A DNA stretch of 64,000 bases, taken from Oxalobacter formigenes (GTDB taxonomy: Bacteria > Pseudomonadota > Gammaproteobacteria > Burkholderiales > Burkholderiaceae_D). The stretch lies in assembly GCF_002127965.1 (NCBI RefSeq), contig NZ_CP018787.1, forward strand, positions 2,046,001 through 2,110,000, read 5' to 3'. The notes beneath the pieces are model-generated. The model did no database searches. It was not told the origin of the DNA and saw only the letters and a program-made list of their open reading frames with translations. How positions within the stretch are numbered: position 1 is the first letter of the stretch; each line of letters begins with the position of its first letter. This document shows, piece after piece, positions 16,601-24,429 of this stretch. A program made the position numbers and the translations under genes.

Positions 16601-19365
16601 TTCGCCCCCGCAGGCGTTGTCGCATCCCCCGACAGAGTCAGCGTCCGGTTGTTTTGCAAATCCAGCTGCGTCAGCCGGTAACTCGTAAACAGCCCGTTAT
16701 TGCCCGGCGAATCCGACACGCTCGTCAAACCATACGCATAACTGGCAACCGCTACCGTATTACCGTCCTGCTGGACATTCGACTGGACCGTGCCTGAAAC
16801 CGATCCCGACAAATCCTGCAAGACCAGATTCGAGGCCGAACCCTGTACCGTATTCGCACCGATCAAAAGCTGGTTCGTATTGCCATCATCCTGCTGCAAA
16901 AGCGGTTTCGCCGAAATGGCCGACGTGTCCGCATTGACCTGAACCGTTCCCGAGCCCAGATTCAGCACACCCGTCTGGATCACGCCGGTCGGCAAATTCG
17001 GGAACCGCAGCAATCCGCCGTTCAACTCCATATTGCCAACCGCCTGCGTCCCCGCCCCGACGTTCGTCGTACTGCCCGCATTCAGCCGCAACGTCGAATT
17101 GCCGAGCACCGCCGTATTCGTTCCCGACAAACTGAACGTACCGTCATTCAACTCGACCGTCCCGGCAAACGCCGTGCCTGCCGAACTGGCAAAGTCAAAC
17201 GTGTTCGTCCCCGAAGCCAGTCCCACCTTCAGCAACCCCGTCCCAAGCAGCGCATTGCCGAAACTGACATTCCCACTTGCAGGACTGTCGATTTCTAGCG
17301 TGCCGTTCGCATTCACCGTTGCAGAACCACTGCCCAGCGTCCCGTTTTCCGTCAACACCAGCGTTCCGGCATTCACAACCGTCCCATCGGTATAGCCCTG
17401 TACGGTCGGCAACAACAGCGTGCCTGCTCCGTTCTTGACCAGTTTCGCCGTCCCGCTAATGGGTGCTTCCAGCCTCAGCTCTTCTGCATTGCCACTGCTA
17501 TCGAGCCCGATCGTCGCATTAACGCTCGTCCCTGCATAAGCCGCTTTCAATGCACTGGATGAATTCAGCGTGCCATACCCCGTCAGATTCACCGTTCCGT
17601 TCACGGCATTACCCAGCGCAATAGCCGCGGAATCCAGCATCAGCGTGCCGCCTTCCACATCCAGAGAGGTTCCATTGTTGAGATTCAACGTCGCCACCTT
17701 CAGCGTCCCGGAATTTTCCCCTTTCAGCGTTGCTCCGCTCTTCAGGTCGAACGTGCCGAACGTCGTCCGCCCATACTTTACCCCGTCAGCCACCGTAAAC
17801 GTGCCGCCGTTGACTGTCGTATTGACGTTGATATCCGTATCGTAAGCCGTCGAGACCCCGTTATCCCCATAAAAAGCCGTCTCGCCCGTGCCGTTCTGGT
17901 TAAGCGTCAGCGTGCCACCGGCAACCAGCGACAGCGGGTCGTAAAAACGGATTGCATTGCCCTGCGACCCGTCAAGGTTGAGCGTATTGGACGTTTCCCA
18001 GTAAATCGCATTCGGCGTGCCCGTTCCCTCGACCGGCTTGTAGAAGGCATAAGAGTTGCCCGTATCCAGCGTCCTGTTTTCAGACACGAAAGTCGACCCC
18101 TGACGATTCCCCCTGAATACGATATCGCCCGTGTTCGCATTGATATTCAACGACCCTTTACGGATGTAAATCGCCCCGCCCAGCGTCTTGGCGGAGTTAT
18201 TCGTGAATTCAGCTGCCCCTGCAATATTGGCGGAACCGCCCTGCGCATTCAGGAAAATCGCGCCACCGTATCCACTGCCGTTCAAGGAATAAACATAATT
18301 GTTATTGAACGTCGAATGCCCGTTCATAAACAGATTGTAATTGTGAGTACCTGCTTCCCTCGACTGGTTCAAACCGATAGCCCCGCCCTGCGCATTATTG
18401 TAGGCCGTGGTTTTCAGGTCATTGACGAAATTGCCGTCAAACGTGGCGTCGCCATTAAACGTAATCGACGTTCCCGTTGTCCCGGCAGAAGCGATAAACC
18501 CCATATGAATCGCCCCGCCGCTGGCGCTGCGGTCAGTGTAATGGTTCGGGAAATCCTGCGTCGCCCCCATAATGCTGTAGGTGTAATTGTTCGTGAAACT
18601 CGTGTCCCCATTGAACACCAGCGTCCCGTTCCCGCCCCACATATCGATCGCGCCGCCGTAATGACCCGTATGGTTATTATTGAACAGCGTCGTCCCGTTG
18701 AAATTCACCGTCGGCGCCGCATCCGGATAAATCGCCATCGCCCCGCTGTAATTGGCCCCCCAGTTCGAATCGAACGTGACATTATTCAAAAAATTCATCG
18801 TCCCCGAACTGATCCCGATTGTCCCCGACTGGTCGGCCAGACCATGATTTCCCTTGAAAACGACCCCTTTCGCACCCCCGTCGATATTCGTGACACTGTT
18901 CACCCGCTGCGAAATGATCGGGCCATAATTGCCCGAGGCATACAGGTTGAAATTCGTCGGTCCGATATTCTGGAAAGTCGTCCCGTTGAAATCGAAATTC
19001 GTCGTAATCCCTGCCGAGCCGATCCAGAAAAGCGAATCTCGCACCCCGGCAAACGTCTGCGTCTCGACCACCGCGTCATTAATCGCCAGAGACCCGTTAT
19101 TGCGGCTGAAGTAAAAATAAACCCCCGTCGCCGGCCCGAACGTGATCTTGTGCCCGTTCCCGTTGATTTTCAGGTTATTCGTGTTCGTTGAAGCATACGT
19201 AAACGCCGTATTCCAGGAAACATCTCCCAGAAGATTCAGGTCGTATTGCCCCTTGCTGAGATACCCGCTGACCAGATCGTCACCAGACTGCACCGAAATC
19301 TGACCATAAGCCGGAAAAGCCAAAGAAAGTGCGATCACCACGCACGACGCGGAGGGTAGTTTCAT
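10696..19365 (-). CDS. Giant type Va autotransporter adhesin with beta-helix repeats
   Basis: 2889 residues. A cleavable signal peptide is at 1-22 (ends P-A-Y-G-Q). The first ~450 residues hold several G-G-A-I / F-x-x-N motifs like chlamydial polymorphic membrane proteins. The long middle has autotransporter-associated beta-strand repeats (T-L-x-L-T-G-x-N-T-Y-x-G-G-T) of about 57 residues, five containing F-N-R-S/G-D. A much larger duplicated block contains T-T-P-x-G-A-N-D-M-K-A-K-I-T-G-S-G-N-L. The last ~280 residues form the outer-membrane barrel (F-W-S-Y-V-E-A-G-Y-G start; final residues K-V-S-W, aromatic end). No obvious protease triad. Probable surface adhesin; ligand unknown. Single gene. 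Confidence 0.93.
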   Translation of the reverse strand: MKLPSASCVVIALSLAFPAYGQISVQSGDDLVSGYLSKGQYDLNLLGDVSWNTAFTYASTNTNNLKINGNGHKITFGPATGVYFYFSRNNGSLAINDAVVETQTFAGVRDSLFWIGSAGITTNFDFNGTTFQNIGPTNFNLYASGNYGPIISQRVNSVTNIDGGAKGVVFKGNHGLADQSGTIGISSGTMNFLNNVTFDSNWGANYSGAMAIYPDAAPTVNFNGTTLFNNNHTGHYGGAIDMWGGNGTLVFNGDTSFTNNYTYSIMGATQDFPNHYTDRSASGGAIHMGFIASAGTTGTSITFNGDATFDGNFVNDLKTTAYNNAQGGAIGLNQSREAGTHNYNLFMNGHSTFNNNYVYSLNGSGYGGAIFLNAQGGSANIAGAAEFTNNSAKTLGGAIYIRKGSLNINANTGDIVFRGNRQGSTFVSENRTLDTGNSYAFYKPVEGTGTPNAIYWETSNTLNLDGSQGNAIRFYDPLSLVAGGTLTLNQNGTGETAFYGDNGVSTAYDTDINVNTTVNGGTFTVADGVKYGRTTFGTFDLKSGATLKGENSGTLKVATLNLNNGTSLDVEGGTLMLDSAAIALGNAVNGTVNLTGYGTLNSSSALKAAYAGTSVNATIGLDSSGNAEELRLEAPISGTAKLVKNGAGTLLLPTVQGYTDGTVVNAGTLVLTENGTLGSGSATVNANGTLEIDSPASGNVSFGNALLGTGLLKVGLASGTNTFDFASSAGTAFAGTVELNDGTFSLSGTNTAVLGNSTLRLNAGSTTNVGAGTQAVGNMELNGGLLRFPNLPTGVIQTGVLNLGSGTVQVNADTSAISAKPLLQQDDGNTNQLLIGANTVQGSASNLVLQDLSGSVSGTVQSNVQQDGNTVAVASYAYGLTSVSDSPGNNGLFTSYRLTQLDLQNNRTLTLSGDATTPAGANDMKAKITGSGNLAIDATGTIILANANNDYSGNTSVNTGTLQLGTDHALGNTSLLTIADGASTDINGKTQTVDSLVGAGSLNVNGGNLTVSNGGYFSGVMSGNAGALTLAGGDLILSGANTFTGTTTQTSGLLQIGSGGTSGSYAGNIVAGGTVAFNRSDSSEYGGVISGDGNLVKSSTGTLTLTGNNTYGGGTQINAGTLAVGNGGTSGSIAGDVTNNGKLAFNRGDDITFGGVITGSGSLDKSGNGKLTLTAENAYAGTTVVNNGTLALLQENAAGTGTISLADTTTLQLGFNNGVFDNSIFGFAGSTVSVLGSNITLGVSNPVFSGTWNVTGSANISTPGNLGNGSVSLAGDLNLNAQAGNYAFNNALSGAGDLNVTMASGSDVFSFSNAANNGFTGTLSLGKSSFGLSGANTQVLANASLQLNNGNVTTVGDGEQAIGNLNLNGGSLAWDGFTTPEENPNGTISTNNLALNGGQIRVDMSAAGESNPPASGGSKLLQQDDGNVSSKLISAGHVTGDISNIQLADLNGNALAANQVVGVVENNVKVADASYNYGLTTGSGNDGVYLNYGLTQLDILANQTLTFSGDETTPDGANDMKAKITGSGNLAINATDKIILANTTNDYTGSTTVNSGTLQLGTDHALGNTSLLDIAAGATMDMNGKTQTVRALGGAGSLNVNSGNLTVSNGGDFGGVIAGDTGTVDLTGGTLTLTGENTFTGATTVASGSLQIGNGGTTGSYAGNIANEGSVIFNRSDDIAYGGVVNGSGNLVKDGNGTLTLTGVNAYTGGTEVNAGTLQIGDGGTNGIIIGDIANAGGVVFNRSDDIAFGGVISGNGSMSKEGNGVLTLTADQTYTGTTSVNAGTLAIGNGGTGGSITGDIANAGSVVFNRSDNLAYGGVISGTGQVEQAGNGTLTLTGNNTYDGGTQVSDGTLRLTGAGTPGSGTVNIASQGTLLVDSPNGNAYTFNNRLEGDGQLQVAMGSETDTFDFASGAGSRFTGKMNFDKGSMTLGDANTAALSQATLDLGENATVTMDGDRTIGNLTFGGGQLNTTLKNGTNVNVLTVGYLDVNADDSPAVPGTVNYVGGTLNPEPDRSGNLLLQGDINANNSIAIVRADSVSSVGTQLELLMDGVAPQDKTVVTTDGFGNDDLRATYGYMAVITDKKADNMTGLFGGYVLKTLESQTNAILDSTTAPDANFGAKLTGAGNFEFRANDNSITLVNAANDYGGQTTAASGTLNMGTNNVFGQTSALNIKNSATVNMNGHTQTVGELNGEDGSTLDLGGGSLTVTAGGNSNGILSGAGNLHLTGGTLVVANANENLSAAVDIQSGVTAQLLSTKGLGSGDISLAGQLQFSGAQGTLANRLNGAGAVTLADGSNMNFSADNSAFSGSVNIGSGTTLSASAGSQLGTATVANNGNLVLHSDGDWTFTNAMSGSGKLVKEGDGIIRVSSEYAHSGGTEITHGSLVMDNAASALSGSGDVRIAEGATLAGYGSIGGSVFNFGTLAVGNGSELLRSATTGTLTIAGGLTNSGAIHLGGAAVGNVLRVQGNFTGGGTLMLNTVLGDDTSATDKLVVEGNTSGSTAVLVNNKGGLGADTHNGIQIVQVDGASDGNFYLGSRVVQGAYDYRLYKGSIDNPDDGDWYLRSTRNDPTPVIRPEIGAYLANRDAAQTMFRHTLHDRMGESAFSEGKVASKNAPAFWSYVEAGYGTGRAAGQIEQRRWSNKVQVGGDFYRSTEDINNWRVGAMAGYGTLRSRSLTDGQAYRADSDLTGYNAGLYATWFADGKAGADGPYLDGWIQHGWFRNKVKGDELAEQRYNSRAWSGSVEGGWTFNAWSTNDYRFYVQPQVQVIYTRYHGNDVIENNGTVIENSHEDGISTRLGARFFGNGTGAGSRWQPYAELNWLHNNKASTIRIGDESFDSALPKNVAELKAGFEVVLNKNTNAWAQVRMQKGEDNYKSVGGLAGIKVSW

Positions 19366-19614
19366 TTTTCAGGAAGTTTGTAGATGGACGAAGCTTTATC
19401 TTCGACCTTCCCGATAATGAAGGGCTAGACTTAGGACAAGGAAAGGGGCGGGGCGGGTTGAGGTGGGGCAGGAGAATAGAAAAGGGTTAAATTTATTAAA
19501 CTACTTAAAAGGTTTTAAATCTCTCGAAAATAAATAATAAAAGAATAAAATACTCACCCAAGTATAATTTTGACAATGCAATAAATTTATTTTGTTTAGC
19601 CAAAAATAAAAAAT
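19366..19614. other. Non-coding boundary, entry into AT-rich island
   Basis: About 250 bases without a gene. Base composition falls sharply from about 19480 leftward-to-rightward into the AT-rich operon. It should contain the autotransporter promoter near 19370-19440; I see no clear hexamers, attachment repeat or insertion-sequence end. Confidence 0.5.
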
Positions 19615-21378
19615 TTAATTTAAATTTCCTAAATACATAGATGTATTATCTCTATTAAAAGCAGGCTCCCATTTCTCATCATTATTATCAATATTATAAT
19701 GATAAGAAGTAGATGAAAATATTATCTGAGCATCTTTATCTGAAGCTAAATTTTTTAAATTAATCATAAAATTATTAATATCTTCTTCATGAATCTCATG
19801 TTGCCTAGGCGTATCCAATATTAAAAAACGGAATTGTCTATTTTTATCATTGAGATATAGCTCAAAAAAAGCAGCGCGAACAGCTAATATTACTCTTACT
19901 TTTGTGCTTCCCTTTATAGAATTAATTTTTTCTTTTCCAAATATAATTTTTAGATCATTCTCTACAATTATATCACGAGAAATGTTTTTAGTACCTAATA
20001 TATCTAACCACTTTATAATAAACTCTTTAAATTTTAATCTTATTTTAGTATATTCAATATCAGAAACACCAACATTTGCAGACATAGAACCTATTAAATC
20101 TAATATTTTATCTCTTTCAACAATTTTATTAAAATAAGATGTTTTATATTTATTTACCACCTCAATAGACTTTCGTTCTCGCTCCAACTCAAAGATTTCT
20201 TCTGTCAACCTTCCAATCACATCTACCAACGATTTAATATCATCCCTTAATTCGATATTTCTAATCTGCTCTTCTAACTCAGAAATATTACTTTGAATAT
20301 TATTTAAAAAATTGGATAATTCTTTGATTTTTTCATTAATAAAGTGAGAATTCGACTCAAGATCTTTTATTTGGTCTTTTAAATATAACAAATTCTTTGC
20401 ATAAGATTCCGAACTCACGGTAAATAATTTGCAATCTATATTACTACATATATCTTTAAAAGAAGCAAACAATTTACGAGATTCTTCATTTAAATTTAAT
20501 GTATCAATTTCCACTTCAATTTCATTTTTTATTCTTTCTATACCATTAACTCTAGATTGATAGCTATAGATTTGTTTTTGCACATTCTTAACATCAGAAT
20601 ACTTTGAAACTAATAATTCCTCAAGATTATTTAATACGCTTCCCTTTATATCTCGAGTTGTTCTCAATTTACTTAAATCTTCGCGTCTTTTTTCAATTTC
20701 ATCAGCTAAATACTTTTCTGTTTTATTATCATTTATATTAATTTCAATATTTTCAATCATTCCTCTTATATTTACAATACTTTCATCAAGCATCTTTAAT
20801 GTTTCATTGAGTTTCAGTAAATTTTTTTTACTATCAAATGAATTTTTTGGCAAAAATCCTAGAGCCAAACGAAACATTTCTGAAAATTGATCCTTAATGA
20901 AATTTGCTTGCGCGGTTTTATAATATTCCTGATATCCATAATCTTGGTCAAGATAGAATAATGGTAGAAATGTTGATAAATAAGGTTGTGTTTTTTTATT
21001 AGATGTAGAAATAAGATTTGAATATTCAATACCGGCAATATTGAATATAAATTTCGAGTATTCAGACTCAGTGTCAAATTCAATAATTTCATTATCATTT
21101 TGAATGACACTCACAAAGAAATTTCTATCAATTACTCTTGTTAAAGAATATATTTTTTCTTTATTTTCAAAGACTAGTGATACAGATTCACATTTTTCTG
21201 ATATATCTTCACGGAATTTTATAGGATATCCTAAACAAAATACAATAGACAAAATTATAGGCGTTTTACCTCTTCCATTTGGAGCATATAGAAAAGTAAT
21301 ATCACTGCCAAAATTTAATATCTCTGATTTCCACCCATGTTCACCACGCGGATTAACACGTAAGCTTAACAGTTTCAT
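19615..21378 (-). CDS. SMC/Rad50-like ATPase of a Lamassu-type defence operon (LmuB-like)
   Basis: 587 residues. P-loop Y-A-P-N-G-R-G-K-T at about residue 32-40. The centre (about 180-430) is strongly helical, charged and coiled-coil-like with a possible hinge near the Cys-containing D-I-C-S-N-I-D-C-K. A C-terminal ABC half has F-L-I-L-D-T-P-R-Q-H-E as Walker B and D-loop, with Thr following the Asp as is common in ABC-three-component ATPases. Such ATPases sense DNA ends or foreign DNA and license the partner nuclease. Last gene of the operon, touching the stop of the middle gene. Very AT-rich, unlike neighbours, implying transfer. Confidence 0.85.
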   Translation of the reverse strand: MKLLSLRVNPRGEHGWKSEILNFGSDITFLYAPNGRGKTPIILSIVFCLGYPIKFREDISEKCESVSLVFENKEKIYSLTRVIDRNFFVSVIQNDNEIIEFDTESEYSKFIFNIAGIEYSNLISTSNKKTQPYLSTFLPLFYLDQDYGYQEYYKTAQANFIKDQFSEMFRLALGFLPKNSFDSKKNLLKLNETLKMLDESIVNIRGMIENIEININDNKTEKYLADEIEKRREDLSKLRTTRDIKGSVLNNLEELLVSKYSDVKNVQKQIYSYQSRVNGIERIKNEIEVEIDTLNLNEESRKLFASFKDICSNIDCKLFTVSSESYAKNLLYLKDQIKDLESNSHFINEKIKELSNFLNNIQSNISELEEQIRNIELRDDIKSLVDVIGRLTEEIFELERERKSIEVVNKYKTSYFNKIVERDKILDLIGSMSANVGVSDIEYTKIRLKFKEFIIKWLDILGTKNISRDIIVENDLKIIFGKEKINSIKGSTKVRVILAVRAAFFELYLNDKNRQFRFLILDTPRQHEIHEEDINNFMINLKNLASDKDAQIIFSSTSYHYNIDNNDEKWEPAFNRDNTSMYLGNLN

Positions 21379-21857
21379 TAAATCCCCAATTCGATTTGTT
21401 TCTCAGTTCTGATATTACGATAATTACGTTGGACCATCATTAAAGTAAGAGATAAATTGTTTGTATCTCTTTTTGCGGCATTAAGAACTTTTTTTCCTTT
21501 TTTTGTAGAAGAAATTATTTTAGAAATATCATCAATATCAATTAATTCTGCAGCTTCAAGAAAAGTCAATGCTCGAACAGTTCTTATTCTCAAATTAGCA
21601 GACCATCCTAAATACTGACTTTTTCCTTTAAATCCAACCAATGTACGTTCAAGGCACTCACCAACTAGTTGTCCGATTTCTGTATAGCGTGGTTTTGATT
21701 TTGCTGTAGAAATTATAAGTATCACCATAGCTATGAATGGCAAATGAAAAAGCACCTCGTTACTTAACAAAGAAGATTCTCTATTTTCATACTCTAATGA
21801 GCCAAAACTGCTAATATTTAAGTTCTTTGCTAATGAAAAAAATTCATCAAATTTCAT
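21378..21857 (-). CDS. Small middle component of the Lamassu-type operon (LmuC-like)
   Basis: 159 residues with no motif I can name. It is mostly helical, with a hydrophobic stretch near L-P-F-I-A-M-V-I-L-I-I-S-T and a C-terminal basic tail. It overlaps the upstream nuclease gene by four bases and the downstream ATPase gene by one, so the three are translationally coupled. By position and size it corresponds to LmuC/DdmB or to the middle component of ABC-three-component systems, which bridges nuclease and ATPase. That role is inferred from context, not from sequence similarity I can verify. Confidence 0.7.
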   Translation of the reverse strand: MKFDEFFSLAKNLNISSFGSLEYENRESSLLSNEVLFHLPFIAMVILIISTAKSKPRYTEIGQLVGECLERTLVGFKGKSQYLGWSANLRIRTVRALTFLEAAELIDIDDISKIISSTKKGKKVLNAAKRDTNNLSLTLMMVQRNYRNIRTEKQIELGI

Positions 21858-23032
21858 CGAGCCTCTCCACGCACCAATACTGAAAAAAATCCTCCAAGAA
21901 GTAAACTTACCGTTATTGATTCATCTATTTTTTTATCTAACAAATCAATATGTAGCTCTTCGATTTCTTTTTTCAAGATATCCAGATTATAATAGTTTTG
22001 ATGCCATTTTTTACAAATTCTAGATAGACTAGCCATCATAAAATTAAACTCAAATTCAGCAATAATATTACGTTTTTCCCTGACCCACACATCCCAATTA
22101 ACTTTTTGTTCCGCGCAAAAATTGATCATTTCTTCATCAGCACCAGATTCTTTTAACTTCCTATATAAAATCGAAGCATTTTTTAAGGCTTTCGTATCAC
22201 CACCATTAGATAATGAGTAATAAGCATTCTTTGATATACTTAAAATTGTAAGTAAATCATCTATTCCTATTCCCGCTTTATTATCAAGTTCTACTTCAGA
22301 AATATCATTTATTCTTGCAAATGACTTCTTTTCAACAAGATCAATTAAATTTTTAATAATTTTTTCAATTTCTGACTGAGTAAGATCAATTTCACTATAA
22401 TGATATATAGCACTTCTAGCCTCTTCTGTCAGCCCAGTAGAGTCAGGATCAAGATACGAAACCCCAGGCATAAAAACTAACTTTTTGAGATGTTTCTCAA
22501 TGACATCAACAGTAATAGGATTTTTTATTTCAAATACATCATTGAAATTATCAACTATGAATTTAAGATGTTTATTTTCAAATGAATCACTTTCTAGTTC
22601 ACTTATGATGTTTTCAACCGCATCTTTTAGTTGGACATTTGTCATAAATGTTACTTTATTACATGTGTCCTCAAAATTTATTGAATGTATGATTAACCTA
22701 CCTACAAAGCTATCACGTACACCTTCCAATGTTCTTTTATTTTTTTGTTGTTTTCTCTCATTAAGAGCAAGAATATCCGAAACTGACCATTGATAGTTTC
22801 TTTTTGCTTTTGTTTTAACTTGATAGAAATCATATGTAAAATTATCTGCCGATTTTTTTCTAACTACAAAATCATCATGATAATCACAGTACACACGATC
22901 AGTGTCTTTTCCATTAAGGATAGATAGGCATGCAATACTTGCCGCGCGAAATTGAGCTCTAAAGCGTGCAATCGTATCTCGCCCATTGTTTTCTCTAGGC
23001 TCAATTTCATGCAACTTGATTAGTTTTGTCAT
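21854..23032 (-). CDS. Cap4/DUF4297-type DNA nuclease of a Lamassu-type defence operon (LmuA-like)
   Basis: 392 residues from the ATG at 23032. The first ~200 residues look like the DUF4297/Cap4 restriction-fold nuclease: R-D-T-I-A-R-F-R-A-Q-F-R-A near the N-terminus, acidic Y-C-D-Y-H-D-D-F at 48-55 and the catalytic-looking Y-Q-V-K at 70-73 (PD-(D/E)xK type with Gln, usual in this family). The C-terminal half is helical and probably binds partners. Family role: non-specific dsDNA cleavage once the SMC-like partner detects phage or plasmid DNA. First gene of the operon; strongly AT-rich. Confidence 0.82.
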   Translation of the reverse strand: MTKLIKLHEIEPRENNGRDTIARFRAQFRAASIACLSILNGKDTDRVYCDYHDDFVVRKKSADNFTYDFYQVKTKAKRNYQWSVSDILALNERKQQKNKRTLEGVRDSFVGRLIIHSINFEDTCNKVTFMTNVQLKDAVENIISELESDSFENKHLKFIVDNFNDVFEIKNPITVDVIEKHLKKLVFMPGVSYLDPDSTGLTEEARSAIYHYSEIDLTQSEIEKIIKNLIDLVEKKSFARINDISEVELDNKAGIGIDDLLTILSISKNAYYSLSNGGDTKALKNASILYRKLKESGADEEMINFCAEQKVNWDVWVREKRNIIAEFEFNFMMASLSRICKKWHQNYYNLDILKKEIEELHIDLLDKKIDESITVSLLLGGFFSVLVRGEAR

Positions 23033-23044
23033 ATGACAATACAA

Positions 23045-23240
23045 GTATTTTATGAAGAAAGGTTACTAAAGGCATCTGTTTTGCCCATCACATGTTCTTA
23101 TAAAGACTAGCATTAAATCTGAACTATTTCTATGATTCATCTGCTATTTTTCTTGTATTTTTACCTATACCGATAACAAACTGTTCAATTTACAAACGTC
23201 TTTCTTGCAATAAACTATCCAATCAAGTAAATTCATGAAC
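23045..23240. other. AT-rich upstream region of the defence operon
   Basis: Promoter region of the minus-strand defence genes; AT-rich and without a credible gene. The composition returns to the host level at about 23240, which I take as the right edge of the transferred segment. No flanking direct repeat was recognised. Confidence 0.5.
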
Positions 23241-23289
23241 GGAGCCGTATGGAAGCGGCTCTGGGGGTCTGAATAATCTCCTATTTCCT

Positions 23290-23640
23290 ATCTCGGTTAG
23301 CAACCGATACCGTGCTACCGACGTTCGCCAACGTTGCGGTGTAATCTACCGCTTCGTTGGTTGCGGCGGTCGCACATTTTTATGTGCAAAAACAAAATGA
23401 AAAAGCTTCCAACAAAACATAATCGTTTTTGTTGATTAGCTCGTAAACACTGGATAGTGGTACTGAATATACCCCTGGCTACTGCGTTTGCGAGTTGATT
23501 GCAAACGTTCGTTTGTCCGTCGGTTTGTGACGGGCGGGTGTCTGTGAATAAAATACCTCTCCGGAGGGAATAAGCAGGCAGCGTAGTTAGGACTGTATTC
23601 AACGCCCGCCCGACCCCTCGTAAGGTCATAACCTTTAACG
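23290..23640 (+). ncRNA. Unassigned structured intergenic sequence, possible RNA
   Basis: GC-rich, non-coding, with several helices. There is a hairpin TCGGTT-AGC-AACCGA, a stem CCAACG..GCGGT / ACCGC..CGTTGG, and GCACAT-TTTT-ATGTGC. A long-range helix CGGGCGGGTGT (about 23535) / ACGCCCGCCCG (about 23602) continues with GAATA / TATTC and encloses CCTC-TCCG-GAGG, a UNCG-type tetraloop hairpin. It matches none of the common RNAs I compared by memory (tmRNA, RNase P, 6S, SRP). It could equally be a 5' leader of the small gene that follows. Confidence 0.35.
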
Positions 23641-23650
23641 GACGAACACC

Positions 23651-23887
23651 ATGCATACCGCCGACACGGACAGTACCGACCCCATTTTCATCGCCGACTT
23701 CGGCGAAAGCCCTTCGGTTTTCATCAATGGAAAAGAAGAACCCATCTACCGTTATGCCGTCTGGAGCGAGAAGAAAATAAAGATCATCGAATATGGAGAC
23801 GATCTGGACTATTTGCGTAAAAAATACGGCTACGACATACGTATTCGGGTTCTGAACTACACGGCATTTCCGGATGAACCGGTCTGA
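23651..23887 (+). CDS. Small acidic protein of unknown function
   Basis: 78 residues, acidic, no signal or membrane segment, with alternating strands (I-F-I-A-D-F, P-S-V-F-I-N-G, R-Y-A-V-W-S, I-K-I-I-E-Y) that suggest a small beta-rich fold. Not recognised. There is only a weak ribosome site. A long minus-strand reading frame covers the same bases but has no start signal and reads through the structured region, so I prefer this strand. It stands alone downstream of the structured intergenic sequence. Confidence 0.5.
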   Translation: MHTADTDSTDPIFIADFGESPSVFINGKEEPIYRYAVWSEKKIKIIEYGDDLDYLRKKYGYDIRIRVLNYTAFPDEPV

Positions 23888-24064
23888 TTGACCCGTTTTT
23901 CCGCTCAATTCGTCGCTTTGTGAACAACGAATTCCCAGTATTTATGCGGGTTTGCAGACGAAAAACGGTTTTTGTTTAACATTTAATGATAAACTGGATC
24001 TGCGGCAGTGGGCTGGTGCGCGATCGTCTATGTCCCAGATTGATCCCCTCTCGCTGTCGCACCC

Positions 24065-24092
24065 AAAAAACGGTCATGTATGCCGTTTTTAT
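24065..24092. terminator. Probable bidirectional terminator downstream of the toxin-antitoxin pair
   Basis: AAAAACGG and CCGTTTTT arms around a 9-base centre, with A run and T run on the two sides, some 55 bases past the antitoxin stop. The remainder of 23888-24144 has no gene I can support. Confidence 0.5.
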
Positions 24093-24144
24093 GTCAAACG
24101 ATCCGCTCAGCCTCATTCCAGATTTCCACTGCATTCCCCTTTGA

Positions 24145-24429
24145 TCAGTGCCTTGCCAGTTTCCGCAATATTTCCGGATGTGTTTCGGCGACACGGAGAA
24201 GCGTTTTGGCTGCACCGGACGGATTGCGTTTTCCCTGTTCCCATGCCTGTAATGTGCGGACAGAAACGCCCATCAACTTGGCAAAGGCCGGTTGGGACAT
24301 GTTGACCTTGTTCCGCGCCCGGGTGATATCGGAAACGACAACAACCGTTTTTCTGGCTGCTTTTTTCTCTTTCATCTGTTTGGCAGATTCCAGAAGATCC
24401 TCGCAAAACGCATTCATTTCCTTATCCAT
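24145..24429 (-). CDS. Xre-family antitoxin (NadS/HigA-like)
   Basis: 94 residues. The C-terminal two thirds is a helix-turn-helix: D-I-T-R-A-R-N-K-V-N-M-S-Q-P-A-F-A-K-L-M-G-V-S then R-T-L-Q-A-W-E-Q-G-K-R-N-P-S-G-A-A, typical of antitoxins paired with RelE/HigB toxins. It overlaps the toxin gene by eight bases. It is expected to neutralise the toxin and, with it, to repress the operon through the palindrome at 24742-24760. The toxin-first gene order is the HigBA-type arrangement. Confidence 0.88.
   Translation of the reverse strand: MDKEMNAFCEDLLESAKQMKEKKAARKTVVVVSDITRARNKVNMSQPAFAKLMGVSVRTLQAWEQGKRNPSGAAKTLLRVAETHPEILRKLARH

Noticed and set aside
23236-23290. Possible group II intron 3' end (GAGCCGTATG motif)
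   Set aside because: The expected domain V tetraloop, bulge and catalytic triad pairing are absent and no reverse transcriptase is nearby.
23315-23908. 197-codon minus-strand frame
   Set aside because: It runs through the structured non-coding region and the opposite small gene, has no ribosome site and no recognisable features.
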